A DNA stretch of 64,000 nucleotides from Thysanoteuthis rhombus (Eukaryota > Mollusca > Cephalopoda > Oegopsida > Thysanoteuthidae), in the NCBI GenBank assembly GCA_963457665.1, contig OY735209.1, positions 4,643,081 through 4,707,080 on the forward strand, given 5' to 3'. Under the pieces are notes generated by a model. It had not been told where the DNA came from and made no database searches. It worked only from the letters and a program-made list of their open reading frames with translations. This document shows positions 11,674 through 23,040 of this stretch, one piece after another. Both the position numbers and the translations under genes were made by a program. The stretch's first letter is position 1; each line of letters starts with the position of its first letter.

Positions 11674-12925
11674 ATCTCACTGATAAGAAGGCAAGCAATC
11701 AAGAATTCAGTTGATCTTTTTAGGTTTGCCTATTCACAAAAGTGACAGTTATGAGGAGGTCAACTGTGGATAACCTTTAATTGGATGCTTGAATAGAAAG
11801 GAAATCACAAAAATATGTGTTTTATGATACTTTGAAAGAAATGGCAGCTATCATGACAAGAACAATTGTGCAAGGCATCATACAGAAAATTTGAAACTCA
11901 GAATCTTATTTTATCCAGGTTGATTAGACTATCAGTTAATTCTTTGTGTCCAGTTTGTACCACGGTGTTAAGGCAGATGTTGTGTAATAGGCATTTTCAG
12001 ATATTCTTTTACATATTAATTGATTCATAAGTAACTGTTGTGACCAGTGCCAGGACAGATGCACAATGCACATGGTAGAGGGGTGAAGCTGCAACTGCCA
12101 TAAAGAGACTCAAAGCTGGAGCACAATAAACACACAGTCACGAATACGCCCTTAGTTTAGCTTGCAGAGATGCAATTAAACGCTGCAAAGTTATGAAAGA
12201 GGCTTTAGACACGACCCATAAAATTACTTTACACATGAGTCCAAAAAGAGACACTGCGTACAGAAGTATTTAAGCTTGTGTGGGAGAAAACACGGGTTCA
12301 TGTATTCTCTTACTGTATCAAGCAGTATGGAGAATTCAGGCAGACTCAATGCAGAGTATCATTAACAATTACACAATACTTTTCTCTCTCTAGGAATGAT
12401 GTTTAGATGAATACAAGGACACAAAGACAAATATATGCATCTATGGAGTGTTGGAATTGATGTGCAACTTTGGATTCTTCCTCGGACTTCTCTTGTTGGC
12501 CCGTTTGATGAGACGTGCTGACAGTTTAAAAGTGCACACACCAGCCGAAGGATTTATCAATTAGTGAAGGAAAGCACCTCGTTACAATGACAGTAAAAAC
12601 TCTTCTCAACATGTGCACTGAGAAGAGTGATTATTTCTGGAAAATTGCAAATGAGGCATCATTGGGAAAGGAAGTTGGGGGACCAAAACAGCCAAGGAGA
12701 CAGAACCAGCCATTGAGAATTGAGGAGGGTCTTGGTGAAATTGCAGCACCTGAATCTCCTTTATCGACATAAGTGTTACAAACAAATTTATTTCAAGGCA
12801 GTTGATTTAATGACCACAGCTATCAAGCCCTGATTTGATCAATCGCACTCTGAAGTATATGCTACCTGTGAGCAGCTGTTAGTCATGGGTGAGCAACTAA
12901 ATCCACCTTATTCACTTTCCTGCTC

Positions 12926-14974
12926 CAATGTCTGATACTATTAATACTAATAGTGCATTAATTTATGAACAAAACAAAAATCACTACAATAATTTTTCTG
13001 GTCAATTTTTGAAATAGTTTTATGCTACAGAAATTAGAATAATAATTTTTTATAACTACATTTTACAGCAATGTTATAAACGTTTGATTGTATTCAAGTA
13101 AATAAATCAATCTCTTTTTTAAATGATCCTTTAACAATAAGACTATTTTTTGAGATATGATGAGTTAGATATTTTTTTAGTTGATTTTGTGTGAAAAAAG
13201 TTTTGAAATAGTTATTGCTGGTGATTCATCTATCAAATGGAGCCTCATTAGTAGTGCCTGTAATAATGAGTGATAGGTTTAACCAGACTAGATTATCAAA
13301 AGGTGGTGGGTTCAGTTTTAGGTGCAAGAAGGGGCTAAAGGGGCAAAGTGATTAGTGAATTGATTTCAGTGTTTGCATTGAGTAGCTATAAAGCTCTTAT
13401 AGATTCTTACATTTTTATAGTTTCTCACATTTTTATAGGAAGTAGTTGGAAGAAGTGATGTTTTTGTATTTGTGGCAATATTTAAGGTTATGTATTTAAA
13501 GCTTATATTTGATTACTTACATATTTGATTCAAACCAGAAATAAAGAAGCTGTTAGACTGGGAAATAGTGAGCACTCTTATGACTGTTATATTTTCATTA
13601 TTGAAATTCTTTTTGACCTTTTTCACCATTTTCTGTCATTCACTTTGAAAGTCATCATTTTAGCTGACAAGTGGGATATCTAGTTGCATAATCTTGCAGT
13701 ATGTAAATATCCTGGTTGAAATTGAAGATAGTTATATAATGGCTAAACAATTGCTTCTATCTCTTGAAACCCTAATCTAAGTGACTCACGTCTGCAACTA
13801 TCTTGGATTATCGCCAAAATCAATGATGTCACCTGAAATGATGTTGAGTTTCGATGTAGCTACCAGTCTATACTGAACTGTAACCTACCCATGACAAAGT
13901 GGATATTGTCATTGCCTTCATTCTGTCCCCACAAGCTATGGACTCATTTCATACAGATCTTCTAATGTTGATCTTTGAATCAAGAAAAGTGCCCCTTGTC
14001 GGTCTCCCCCCCACACACACACACACATTCCCAAAAGTGTTCCATTGTCCCTGTCCCATATAACTTCATTAGGTTTTTTTTTCTTTAACCAACTGACTAA
14101 CATTATGTAACAAACTTTTTAAAAATACAATTTTTGCAATACATTACTCAAGTTTTGATAGGCAATTCAGATATGCAATTCAAAATTCAATTTCATTAAA
14201 AAAATCAGTTGATAATTAAAGAAATTAGGTAATTATATCATAAAAAGATAGATATATAATCCAACAGAATAATTATAAATGCATAATTTTTATTTGAAAC
14301 TCTGTTTGAACTAGCATCCCGTTTTTCACATGGTGAATATGCCAGTTGACCTAGACAGCAAGAATAGAATAAACAATTGATCGCCATGCTATAATGAAGG
14401 ATTCAGACAAATTTGGAGAGAAAAAGGTGATCACTTCCATTTCTGGGAAGAAGTTTGTATCATAGACATCAATGTGTCAGCTGATAGTATAAGTCAGACA
14501 AGTTCAGAATTCAACCCGATGTGGACTCCACTACTCAACAGGGATAAGGTATGGAAATTGAAGCCTAACAAAGAAAAAGAGAGAAATTGAAGTTAGCCAA
14601 AGCTTACATTGTAGTGTAACCATTGGAATATAATATTTACCTCCTTCAATGGAAAAATTCTGTTTATAGATATGCATCGGTAAGCAAAGCATAGGCTAAC
14701 CTACACTGACAAATCTTCCCTCTTGTTTATATTTGTCTGTTGTTACAAATTCCAGCACATACCCAATGTTTCAATACCATATACTTTGCAATCCAATAAG
14801 CAATCATTTTGTCTATCTTAAATGTACATGATTGAACAACTATAGCCACCGAAATAGGGTCTAGACTTGCATCAATAGGTATATAACTTATGATGCATAA
14901 TATATATATATTATCTAAAGTGTGTTTTATTTGAAAATGCACACATTATGTGAAACTTATGCTGTGTTAATGAT
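12926..14974. other. AT-rich non-coding stretch
   Basis: No gene recognised. An open + frame of about 56 codons at 14,400-14,590 (containing DHFHFWEEVCIIDINVSADS) has no stop but no start or domain I can name. A (CA)n tract lies at 14,011-14,027. Confidence 0.4.
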
Positions 14975-15862
14975 ATAGTAGGCCTATTATATAGTAATAG
15001 GCCTATGCAGTATCAACACAATAATACACCTATCATATAATAATAGGTTTAAACATCATTAATACAATGATAGATCTATCATATAATTATAGGTTTTTAC
15101 AGTATATTACAATAATAGACCAATTATATAGTTGAAGGCTTATACAGTATTAATACAATAATAGACCTATCATATAATCATAAGCTTATATGGTATGAAT
15201 ACAATAATAGATTCATAATTTCATATAATTATAGACTTCTACAGTATCAATACAATAATAGACTTATATAATTATAGGCTTATATAGTATTAATACAATA
15301 ATAGACTTATTACATAATTGAAGGCTTATGAAGTATCAATATAATGATAGGCTTATTATATGATTATAGGATTATGCAGTATAAACACAATAATAGGCTT
15401 ATTATATATCTAGGTTTATACAGAATAAATACAATAATAGGCCAATTATATAATTATAGGTTTGAACAGCATCAATACAATAATAGACCTATTAAATAAT
15501 TATAAGCTTATATGGTATCATTACAGTGATAGAAATATTATTTGATTATAGACTTATGCAGTATAAATACAATAACATGCTTATATAATTTAAGGTTTAT
15601 ACAGTATTAATACAATAATGGATCTATTATATAATTATAGGCTTATGCAGTATCAATACAATGATATGCCTATAATATAATTATAGGCTTATACAGTATT
15701 AATACAATAATAGGCTTATTACATAACTTTAGGCTTACACAGTATTAATACAATAATAGGCTTATTATATAACTTTAGGCTTACATAGTATTAATACAAT
15801 AATATGCCTATTATATAGTTATAGGCTTACACAGTATTAATACTACAATAGACTTGTTATAT
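14975..15862. repeat. Satellite array, about 47-bp monomer, about 19 copies
   Basis: A unit of the form 'aggcttatacagtattaa' followed by 'tacaataatagacctat' and 'catataattat' repeats head to tail with 44-50 bp spacing. Units vary by point changes and 1-3 bp indels, so the array is not recently homogenised. Each unit contains a near-palindromic TATATAATTATA core. The array is non-coding, and flanking DNA shows no sign of insertion. Confidence 0.9.
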
Positions 15863-17365
15863 GAACATGAATAAGAGCAAGTTATGTTTTTTTTCAGCAG
15901 ACAAACATTTTGAAGATATCTTTAAAATATCGACTTCCCATACGTCTTCAAAATACAACAAGCTTTTAGTCAGAAACAGACAAAACAATTTTCATTGATT
16001 TTGAAGGTAACACAATTGTCAAAAATAATGATTTGAGGAAAATATTTCATTGCTTTTCATTGATTATTTTACGTTCTTTGTATCACAATGTAATAAACTT
16101 GTGTTTCAGCAATTTTCATAAAGTAACTAAGAACAAAAATGTTCTGTACCTGAAATACTTTTTATCTAAAAATCATAAAAAGATGATTTTATTGTTGAAA
16201 TCTTTCTGTGATTAGTAAGAAGAAACAATGGAGAATAATCTGATAAAAACATTCTTTGAGTAAGTTATAGAACCAGGGATATTTTTTGAAAATTAACAAT
16301 GTGAAAATTTTACTTTTGAATAAAAGATGATTGTAATAATTTATCTTTTTTTATGGAAAATAAACCGATTATAAAATGCGGACTTATTTATTAAGGGATG
16401 AAATTTGTTTATGAAGTCCCCATTCCAAGTTTTGGAGGAAATCTTTTTATATAATGTCACTGCCTTTATTAATTTGATGATTTCTTTTACCCATACAATC
16501 GTGTTCTCATTGAGTTTTACTCATTGTAAAGATAAATCACTGGATAAATAAATTTGGTTTCCTTTTTAAAATGGTGCTGGGTATGGATACCTTACTTAGG
16601 AATTTAAAAAGCTTGAAAATTAAGTAAAATATTGTTCTTCTTGGCAAATTTTTAGTTTTATTTGATTCTGTTAAAAGAAAAGAATCAATACTTCTTCAAA
16701 GGATTTTTTATTGAATGTTTCAATTAATTTGATATTTAAAAAAATTATTTTTTTCAATTCTTTCTGGGTCAACCAAAAATTTGTTGATAATATCATAACA
16801 ATGCTGAAAAATGAATTATACCGTTACGATGGAAAAAGTATTTACCTGTGGATTTTTATGTACTTATGCATTTTTTCCTTTTTAGTTGATTGAAAGCCAT
16901 GTATGGAAGCCTGTAAGCATCATAGTTATTCTTCCTTTTGTCTAATTATCATTATAGTTATTTCTGTTATATTCATCTTCGTTTAAAGATTGTTCTATTT
17001 TTGTAAGATTTTCAAGTTTGCTGTTCATTTTTTTAAAATTTCAATTAGCTGTCATCAAATACAGCGTAATGATTGATTTATTAATGATTAAATAATGATA
17101 AAATGACTGCTTAATTCTACTTCATAATCAAAGAAAATTTGTTTTTCTTTTTTGGGACAAAAGTAGAGCTAATTCTTTTTTGCAAAAATAAGAAAAAATG
17201 TTAAAAACAAAATTTTTTGAGTTATAATTACGTTTTTATATATTTTCAAGGCAAATTTAAACCAGAACTGAACAACCATAGCCACCAAACATGTGTGTGC
17301 ATTTGTTTATATGTTTGTGTGTTTCAGTGCTCCTGGCGTTACTGTTTTGTATATAAATATACATA
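15863..17365. other. Very AT-rich non-coding stretch
   Basis: Short Phe/Leu/Asn-rich frames of 60 codons on + at 16,033 and 16,711 are expected from base composition alone. No repeat or domain recognised. Confidence 0.5.
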
Positions 17366-17520
17366 CAGTTGTCCTTTGCTATTCACAGGGATTAGGGGCT
17401 TTTCAAAATTTCAAAACTTGGCTTCATTTTCTCTTGGTGAGAGATCTGTCAATTATGGCGGAATCAACATTTTTTTAGTCAAAAATGTAAAGACAGCCCC
17501 ACTCTGCTCTAGAATCCTCT
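17366..17520 (+). mobile_element. Possible pogo/Tigger-like terminus
   Basis: CAGTTGTCCTTTGCTATTCA at 17,366, preceded by TA and followed by a GGGATTAGGGGC block, resembles the conserved 5' end of pogo-type elements (CAGT.GTCCCTCGCTAT..GCGGGG). The matching opposite end was not found. The longer open frame across it (17,217-17,636) starts at a TTG codon and is not credible as a gene. Confidence 0.3.
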
Positions 17521-17639
17521 GTGAGTATGCAAAAGGTTTTGTTTTTTTCTTACTACTGACTTTATGCTATTTTCTTGAAGTTATAAACAAAATCAAGCTT
17601 TTGAAGAAGATATTTGATTATTGCAATATGCTTTAAAAG

Positions 17640-18100
17640 ATTGTTTAAAAAAGCGTGTGGTAGATGCTAGTAAAAAATATTCAGTTAATTAATGAAAACC
17701 ACAAATTTCTCAAATTTCAGAGACTATTGACATTTTTTTTCCCTTTTTATGCTACTATTCACATTCATTTAATATTTTGTAGCTTTTTAAGATTTTTACC
17801 TGATAGTTGCGATTAAAAGCAACAAAAATATCAAGAAGACGGTAGATAGCATAAAAATGAAAAAGATTTTTAATAATGATTTGTAAAAACTTCATCAACT
17901 GAAAGATAAATTGGAAAAAATTTAATGTCTTAAATATCATTTGACAAGCTGCTTTGTGAGTGTAAACATTGAACAAGTTGAAATTTTCAACCAGTTTAGT
18001 ATTGTCTGCAAGAATGAATTAATAGCAAAAATGTTATTATGAGGCAATTATGATTTCCCAAACTTGCTACGTTTTGTTCATACTTCACAGTGTATTTTAC
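17640..18100. other. AT-rich stretch, nothing recognised
   Basis: No gene, RNA or family match seen. Confidence 0.5.
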
Positions 18101-18101
18101 A

Positions 18102-18111
18102 TGTATGTATG

Positions 18112-18162
<51 letters not shown>
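18102..18162. repeat. (TA)n microsatellite with TATG start
   Basis: A short TATG run passes into about 45 bp of pure TA. Confidence 0.9.
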
Positions 18163-18164
<2 letters not shown>

Positions 18165-18569
18165 TCTAGAAAGCTGCACAGCTTCAAACACTGAATTTTA
18201 AAAAAACTTTAAAAAACTTTTTTGTGTCACTTCAGTCACCTATTTCCCCGTACCTGTCAATGCAAACTTTGTAATTTTCTTCAGTGTTTTTCCCCTGTTT
18301 CACATATATTTTGTTATTATGGTACAATGTATAGGTTGTCTCTTGTTGAGATCATCAGTTGTTTACTATATAACTGTTTCGGGGATTTTAAAAACAAAAC
18401 AGCTATATTAACATGACACCCCATATATCAGTAGAATGGACAATTTATGTCCAACAGAATGTGATAATTATGAAGACATTTGAGTAAGAATCACTTTTCA
18501 ACCAGCACCAGTGTTACCCTAGGAGCAAATTGAAGAGCCTTTGATTGCGTAAATGAATTAAAAAAATGA

Positions 18570-18625
18570 CCATCATGTGGGACTCAAACCCACGTCCACA
18601 AAGAAAGCAGCCTACGTATAGATAG
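18570..18625 (-). repeat. tRNA 3'-half-like fragment
   Basis: On the minus strand, GTGGGTTTGAGTCCCAC (18,578-18,594) forms a perfect 5-bp T-arm with a B-box-like loop. The A-box half and acceptor pairing are absent, so this is a SINE or tRNA-pseudogene remnant rather than a tRNA gene. Confidence 0.4.
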
Positions 18626-18737
18626 ATATGTAGATATAGATGTGTATAGCAAATATAGGTAGATATGTAGCAAAAAATCTATTCTGTTTCTCAGATAAAA
18701 ATGGAAAACAAAAATTTTATTTCCTGCTCTAATTTTA

Positions 18738-19155
18738 TTGAACAACATGTTCAATATCTTTTTTAATTATTTTCTGCCATCTTTCAGGCGATTTCATAAT
18801 TTTATTTTCCTAGAACTTTTCTTTTTTAGTGAAGAACTGATTCAGGTGAATTTTTGCATGGAATTTTTTTCTCATTTATAAAATTTTGCAAAGACTGGAA
18901 TAAATACCTATCTGAAGATACAAATATTTATTAAATACTGTGAATGATTGAAAACTTAACAGTCAAACTATAAGAATTCTTACCTGAGCTCTGAAGTAAC
19001 GTACAGTCTAGCTTTATCTTGATGGAATATCATGCCATTTTTGCAAATGAATTCCAGATTCTTTTTGTCAATTGCTACCTTCAGTTCATCTGATTGGTTA
19101 CAATAATCTGGAACAAACCCATAACAGAGGACTCCCACCCTATCAGTGATGGTAT
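18738..19155 (-). pseudogene. mariner transposase remnant (C-terminal half)
   Basis: On the minus strand, YCNQSDELKVAIDKK is followed by FHQDKARLYVTSEL (18,983-19,110). This corresponds to the mariner block 'YC.QLd.L..AI..KRPE......FHQDNARPHT', with the catalytic-Asp region altered from DNARPH to DKARLY. Further on, DRYLFQSLQNF and then QFFTKKEKF and IMKSPERWQKII (18,738-18,830) match the mariner C-terminus ('LFRSLQNFL', 'MKLPERWQKV'). The HPPYSPDLAPSDYH block is replaced by unrelated AT-rich DNA. Several stops and indels are present. This is a fossil cut-and-paste transposon; terminal repeats were not located. Confidence 0.85.
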
Positions 19156-19363
19156 CTGTATTTTGTACCTGTCTGGGAAAAATTCAGGTAGAGAACTATG
19201 AGGACGGGCAAAGTTTTTGTATAAGTGATAATACATGTTTTATATAATAAATCGAATGCAAATTCACTTCTCAATGTAATTGCAAATTTACCAAAAAAAA
19301 AAAAAATGTCAATGTCTATAATGTGTCGTAGTGACACAAGCTATATACAATACAATTCTCCTG

Positions 19364-19525
19364 TTTCAATGCTCTGCCACAAAATTAAGGATGATATCTT
19401 CAAATTCAGGTTTTCTGCGTATTGTCTATTTATGGCAATGGTGCCTAAACTGTCCAGCATGGAATTCCACAGATAAGTTTCGATCATTAGCAGCACAGAG
19501 AAACTGCGTTCACGGTCTATACTAC
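19364..19525 (-). pseudogene. hAT-family dimerisation-domain fragment
   Basis: On the minus strand, RERSFSVLLMIETYLWNSML is followed by LGTIAINRQY and LKDIILNFVAEH. This matches the C-terminal hAT dimerisation block ('ERSFS.L.RIKTYLRSTM...RL..LA...I......D.I...FA'). The missing C-terminus of a ZMYM1-like hAT protein would look like this, but it lies on the opposite strand and 6 kb from the 11-13 kb remnant, so it belongs to another copy. Confidence 0.7.
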
Positions 19526-19549
19526 TTACTGCTTGTCAAAAAAATCAAT

Positions 19550-19759
19550 TAATAAGTTTAAATTAAAGTATTTATATGATTTTTATCAATTAGTTCTGGA
19601 GTCTAAGTGTATGGTAATTTTGTTTGATAAGTGGGCTTTGAATGAGTATATATAACATTTTTAGTTATGATATTAGCTGGAAATTGAAAAGTTTAGCCAT
19701 TTTAGCCATTTTTACTGACGGTTTTAGCTACGAATAGCAAATGATACTTGGCAACACTG
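19550..19759 (-). mobile_element. GTTGCCA-ended MITE, partial copy
   Basis: Ends at GATACTTGGCAACACTG (19,743-19,759), the reverse complement of the start of the copy at 56,221. The inner blocks also match that copy in reverse ('tctaagtgtatggtaatttt', 'gataagtgggctttgaatgag', 'gccattttagccattttta'). The far end is missing. Confidence 0.65.
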
Positions 19760-20159
19760 TAAAAAAAAAAGAAACTCAATACGTCTATCTATTGATCCAA
19801 ATAGATTTAATGACATCACACCTCTTGAGACATAATAGCAGCTGATTAATAAAACAGAAAACCTTCCTCTTTCTGCTGTTTAATGTGACTAGCATCAACC
19901 AACAGACTGACCAAAGTAATAGAGACATGTAAAATATGCATGCTGATATAACAGCTATCACAGCAAAATGAAAAGCAATCGTTTTCAAGGAAATTAATAA
20001 AAACTAAAGGTTCCTAATGCCATCTAACTGCACAAACAATACAAATCATGGGTATCATTTGTTTTTATTTGCCATGAATGGATTTAGCTACTTACCATTA
20101 AATTATTTATGACAAACACGAGAACATTGTGTTGTATAATACTCTTCCATTCTTCAAAC

Positions 20160-21050
20160 TATTTTCACTAAAACACCTGGAATTCAAGCTGTGACTTGGG
20201 TTTATCAATAAATGAATGGAAGTCATCAATATTTATGCAAGCTTGGCAGCAGGGATCAAATTCATATATCTGAAGATGATTACTGCAACTTTTATACTGT
20301 ATGTATGTATGAATGACTTGGCATTGCAGACAAAGATTTTTGGAAGGTTTTCTGTGAGAGCAGACCTTTAGACGGTGGTTCATGTATGCAGAATATCCAT
20401 CCGGTCTGCCCAAGGGAGTTTTAAGGTGAAGTGCGATGTGTGCATGACCAACCCCAAGGGCAGACCCAGCGATTTTTGAATGGAGGTTCCAAATCCTCTT
20501 GTCTCTTTGCAGAGAGGGGAACCTTGATGCTTGAGCAACCTCACATTCCATACAGCAGTTCCCAATCTAGGGACCATGGATCTCCAGATCTACTGTTTCA
20601 TACCTGTGGGTTTCTGGCCCTTGGGAGATGAAAATTCTTGACAAAAGCAAGTACATATAACAAAAATACATTTACATTTGTTTTCAGTTCAAACTTTTGA
20701 AAAAAAACTTGTAATTTAATCAAACCCTAAAACGAGGAACAAATTAACATTTGGCTCAAGTTGGAGTCAAATGGTTGACAAAGTGCTCAAGACTCAATGT
20801 CCTTGTGCCCTCGACCCACCCTATTGTGGTCACAGTGGAAGGGGGGGGGGCTAAATCTGCCTCTGTAACCCACCTTTTAAACCAACGGTTGGCATCCTGT
20901 GGTCCACCAAGGCTCCATGGTTATGGGTTTGGCAGGATTTCCCATCTCTTGGCAGATGTCCAAACTAGCTATGGTCGTCTGCCAGCCCTTGGTGGCAAGG
21001 ATCCAGCACTTTTGGCTGACACGGAGAGTTGAACCACAGGTTGTGGAGAC
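20160..21050. other. Less AT-rich patch of unknown origin
   Basis: Base composition is clearly higher in G+C than the neighbours, and open frames occur on both strands (127 codons on - at 20,168-20,551; 93 codons on + at 20,751-21,032). I recognise no domain. CAGCAGTTCCCAA at 20,560 and a 'caacggttggcatcctgtgg' block at 20,881 resemble hAT termini, so this may be transposon debris. Confidence 0.35.
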
Positions 21051-21059
21051 TCTTTCATT

Positions 21060-22165
21060 CTATATGAGGTGAATAGAAAATTATGAAAATATCTTTTTTT
21101 TTCGTATAAAAGTAATTATTCGAATGAAATAAGCCTTAGCATAAGTCAAACATAAATTTTCAAAGAAATGTACGACTTATCAGTTTAGCTTAATTTGGTA
21201 AGAGAGATTAATCATTTGGTCATGATCTCAAGTCATAGTAGAGAAATTTAATGTTACATATTGGTTTGGGTTAACATGACAGGACAGACAACCTGTGAAT
21301 AGTTTACTCCTCTGAATTAGGTGAAGATTGTCCTTGTTGTTGTTGTTACGGTAGAAAAACAAAATCAACCACAGTCTGCAAGTTGGATTGGAGTTTGATA
21401 ATTATAATGAATTGAGAAAAGTGGTAATTTCAGGAACGAAAATATATTGGATTAGAAACTTTTATAAGAAATATATGTTGAATTGAATCTCCAAAAGATT
21501 ATACCCTTCTTGATATATACAGAGTTCAGCTCAATATGGCAAGAGGAATTGCAGGCAAAGAGGTTAGGGAAGATTGTGTCGCTCCGAATTGCCAGATGTT
21601 AAGAACCCACCTACCTTGGAAATTAGCGCAAGTGGGAAAGACACATTGCAGCCCCAAATAGATATATACTAAACGTATAACGTGATACCCAGTAAGTAAA
21701 TGACCTGTGAGATTACCATGCTAACCCCTGTTCCAGGGCAATGCATACTGCTTTTATTCTGGATGATTCCCACTTTCAAAAACAAAAACAAAATTATAAA
21801 ATTATTTTTATCATTTCTGCATTTGTAAATTACCCATTTACAAGAAATGTATTAATTGTATTTTATGAAAAAAGTGAAATTTTGAATCAAGTGAAAAAAA
21901 TGAAAACTAGATACATTAGTGAACTTCAATTTATTCTTATTATTGGTTGAAGTATTGATACACAAGATTTTTATTGTTAAAATCAAGATGAAAAAAAAAC
22001 TAATCAAGATTAAAAATAAATCCTGTAATATTCAAAGATTGCACTGAGTAGACCTTTAATTTGCTGAATGAATAAATAAAATAAAAACCCTTCGAGTTTT
22101 CATTACATTCATTGATTATCTCCCTTGAATTCCCCTCCCTACCTCATCCTAATCTCCTGGACTCC
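21060..22165. other. AT-rich stretch, nothing recognised
   Basis: No supported gene. A short GC-richer patch at 21,540-21,720 has no match elsewhere in the window. Confidence 0.45.
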
Positions 22166-22167
22166 GA

Positions 22168-22445
22168 AGCAATGTTGCCAAGTATGGTTTATTTGTAGCT
22201 GAATTTTCTTTAAAATGGCTAAAATCGACTGAATTTTTCCATTTCCAGCTGGAAATATTAAAACAAATTTATCGAATGAAACAAATGTAAATATAAATCT
22301 CCAGAAAAAATTATCCGTAAGAATTGTACATTTACTTAAAATCATTTTTTAAGTGGCCAGATTTTCGGCCATCATTCTTTTCATCAGCTGAATTACAGAA
22401 AAAAATCAGACAGATATAGCTGAAAATAGCTGATTTGGCAACCCC
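22168..22445 (+). mobile_element. GTTGCCA-ended MITE, near-complete copy
   Basis: Starts with GTTGCCAAGTATGG (22,173) and ends with ATTTGGCAACCCC (22,434). The outer 8 bp are inverted repeats (GTTGCCAA / TTGGCAAC). The inner blocks 'aaaatggctaaaatcgactg', 'atttccagctgg' and 'ggccagattttcggccatc' are shared with 50,965-51,175 and 56,221-56,480. It is about 280 bp and has no coding capacity. Confidence 0.65.
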
Positions 22446-22489
22446 ACTCTGGAGTCACCGAAGGAGTCATCGACACCACAACAATAAGG

Positions 22490-23040
22490 GGCGCCATTTT
22501 GGCCATTTTATGGCTAAGTATGACAAATCCAGCCACTTTTAAAGGAGCATTTAGCCATGAACTTTTCGGTTTGGCCATATTTAAATTTTTGTACTTGAAA
22601 TAGTCTTTTTTGACAGCAGTTAATTGTGTCATTTAAGCCATTTTGACTTAATGCTTGCTGTAGTATTTTTGATAAATCTTTATTATTGGTGTGAACTGTA
22701 GTCTTGCAATATGTTATAATCAATGAGGATAATTAATTTTTCATACTACTATTTACCTTGATTTTAATTATTCATTATTCATTTGTTATTAATTGCAACT
22801 TTAAATTAAGGCCGTCCACCGTAAAGTTGAGATAAAAAAAATATCAACCGACAAATTAAGATGAAGGAGATTAACAGAGGTATTGAACGATTTCATTTTT
22901 GAAAATTTACGCTAATGATTAACAGTAATTTGTTTAATTACACAAAAAAAAAATAATAATTTGGTTTCAAACAATTTTTGGATTTGGCCATTTCTGACGT
23001 GTTTTTGGCCAGAAAAGGTTGTAGCTATCTGGCAACCCTG
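22490..23040 (+). mobile_element. Second GTTGCCA-ended family, about 550 bp
   Basis: Starts with 'gccattttggccattttatg' and ends CTGGCAACCCTG (23,029-23,040). It is homologous over its length to 29,788-30,130, where the start is preserved as CAGGGTTGACATTTTGGCC. Its last 60 bp also match, inverted, at 25,207-25,310. Non-coding. Confidence 0.6.

Larger units (their letters stand above)
10985..12925 (+). pseudogene. ZMYM1-like hAT transposase remnant, split by a SINE
   Basis: Family blocks occur in the right order on +. A TTF-type zinc-finger block (NDAVACHICV ... EDPAFMLVDFSK ... KKVIEKDQGF) lies at 10,985-11,150. The SINE occupies 11,213-11,659. After it come 'TLKEMAAIMTRTIVQGI' (about 11,830), then 'YALSLACRDAIKRCKVMKEA' with 'LDTTHKIT' and 'SPKRDT' (about 12,145-12,260), then 'SMQSIINNYTILFSL' (about 12,345), then 'RADSL', 'TMTVKTLLNMC' and 'DYFWKI' (12,520-12,640), and 'YKQIYFKAVDLMTTAIKP.FDQ' split by a stop (12,770-12,840). 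This order matches vertebrate and mollusc ZMYM1-like proteins, which derive from hAT transposases. At least five stops or frameshifts are present, and the C-terminal dimerisation domain is not found here. The element is old. Confidence 0.85.

Noticed and set aside
14975-15862. CRISPR-like array
   Set aside because: The repeats are head to tail without unique spacers, are diverged, and lie in animal DNA.
17217-17636. 139-codon + frame as a gene
   Set aside because: It begins at a TTG codon, is AT-driven (Phe/Leu/Tyr-rich), shows no domain, and overlaps a probable pogo-like terminus.
18570-18625. A functional tRNA gene on the minus strand
   Set aside because: Only the T-arm half is present. 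There is no D-arm/A-box half, no anticodon stem and no acceptor pairing.
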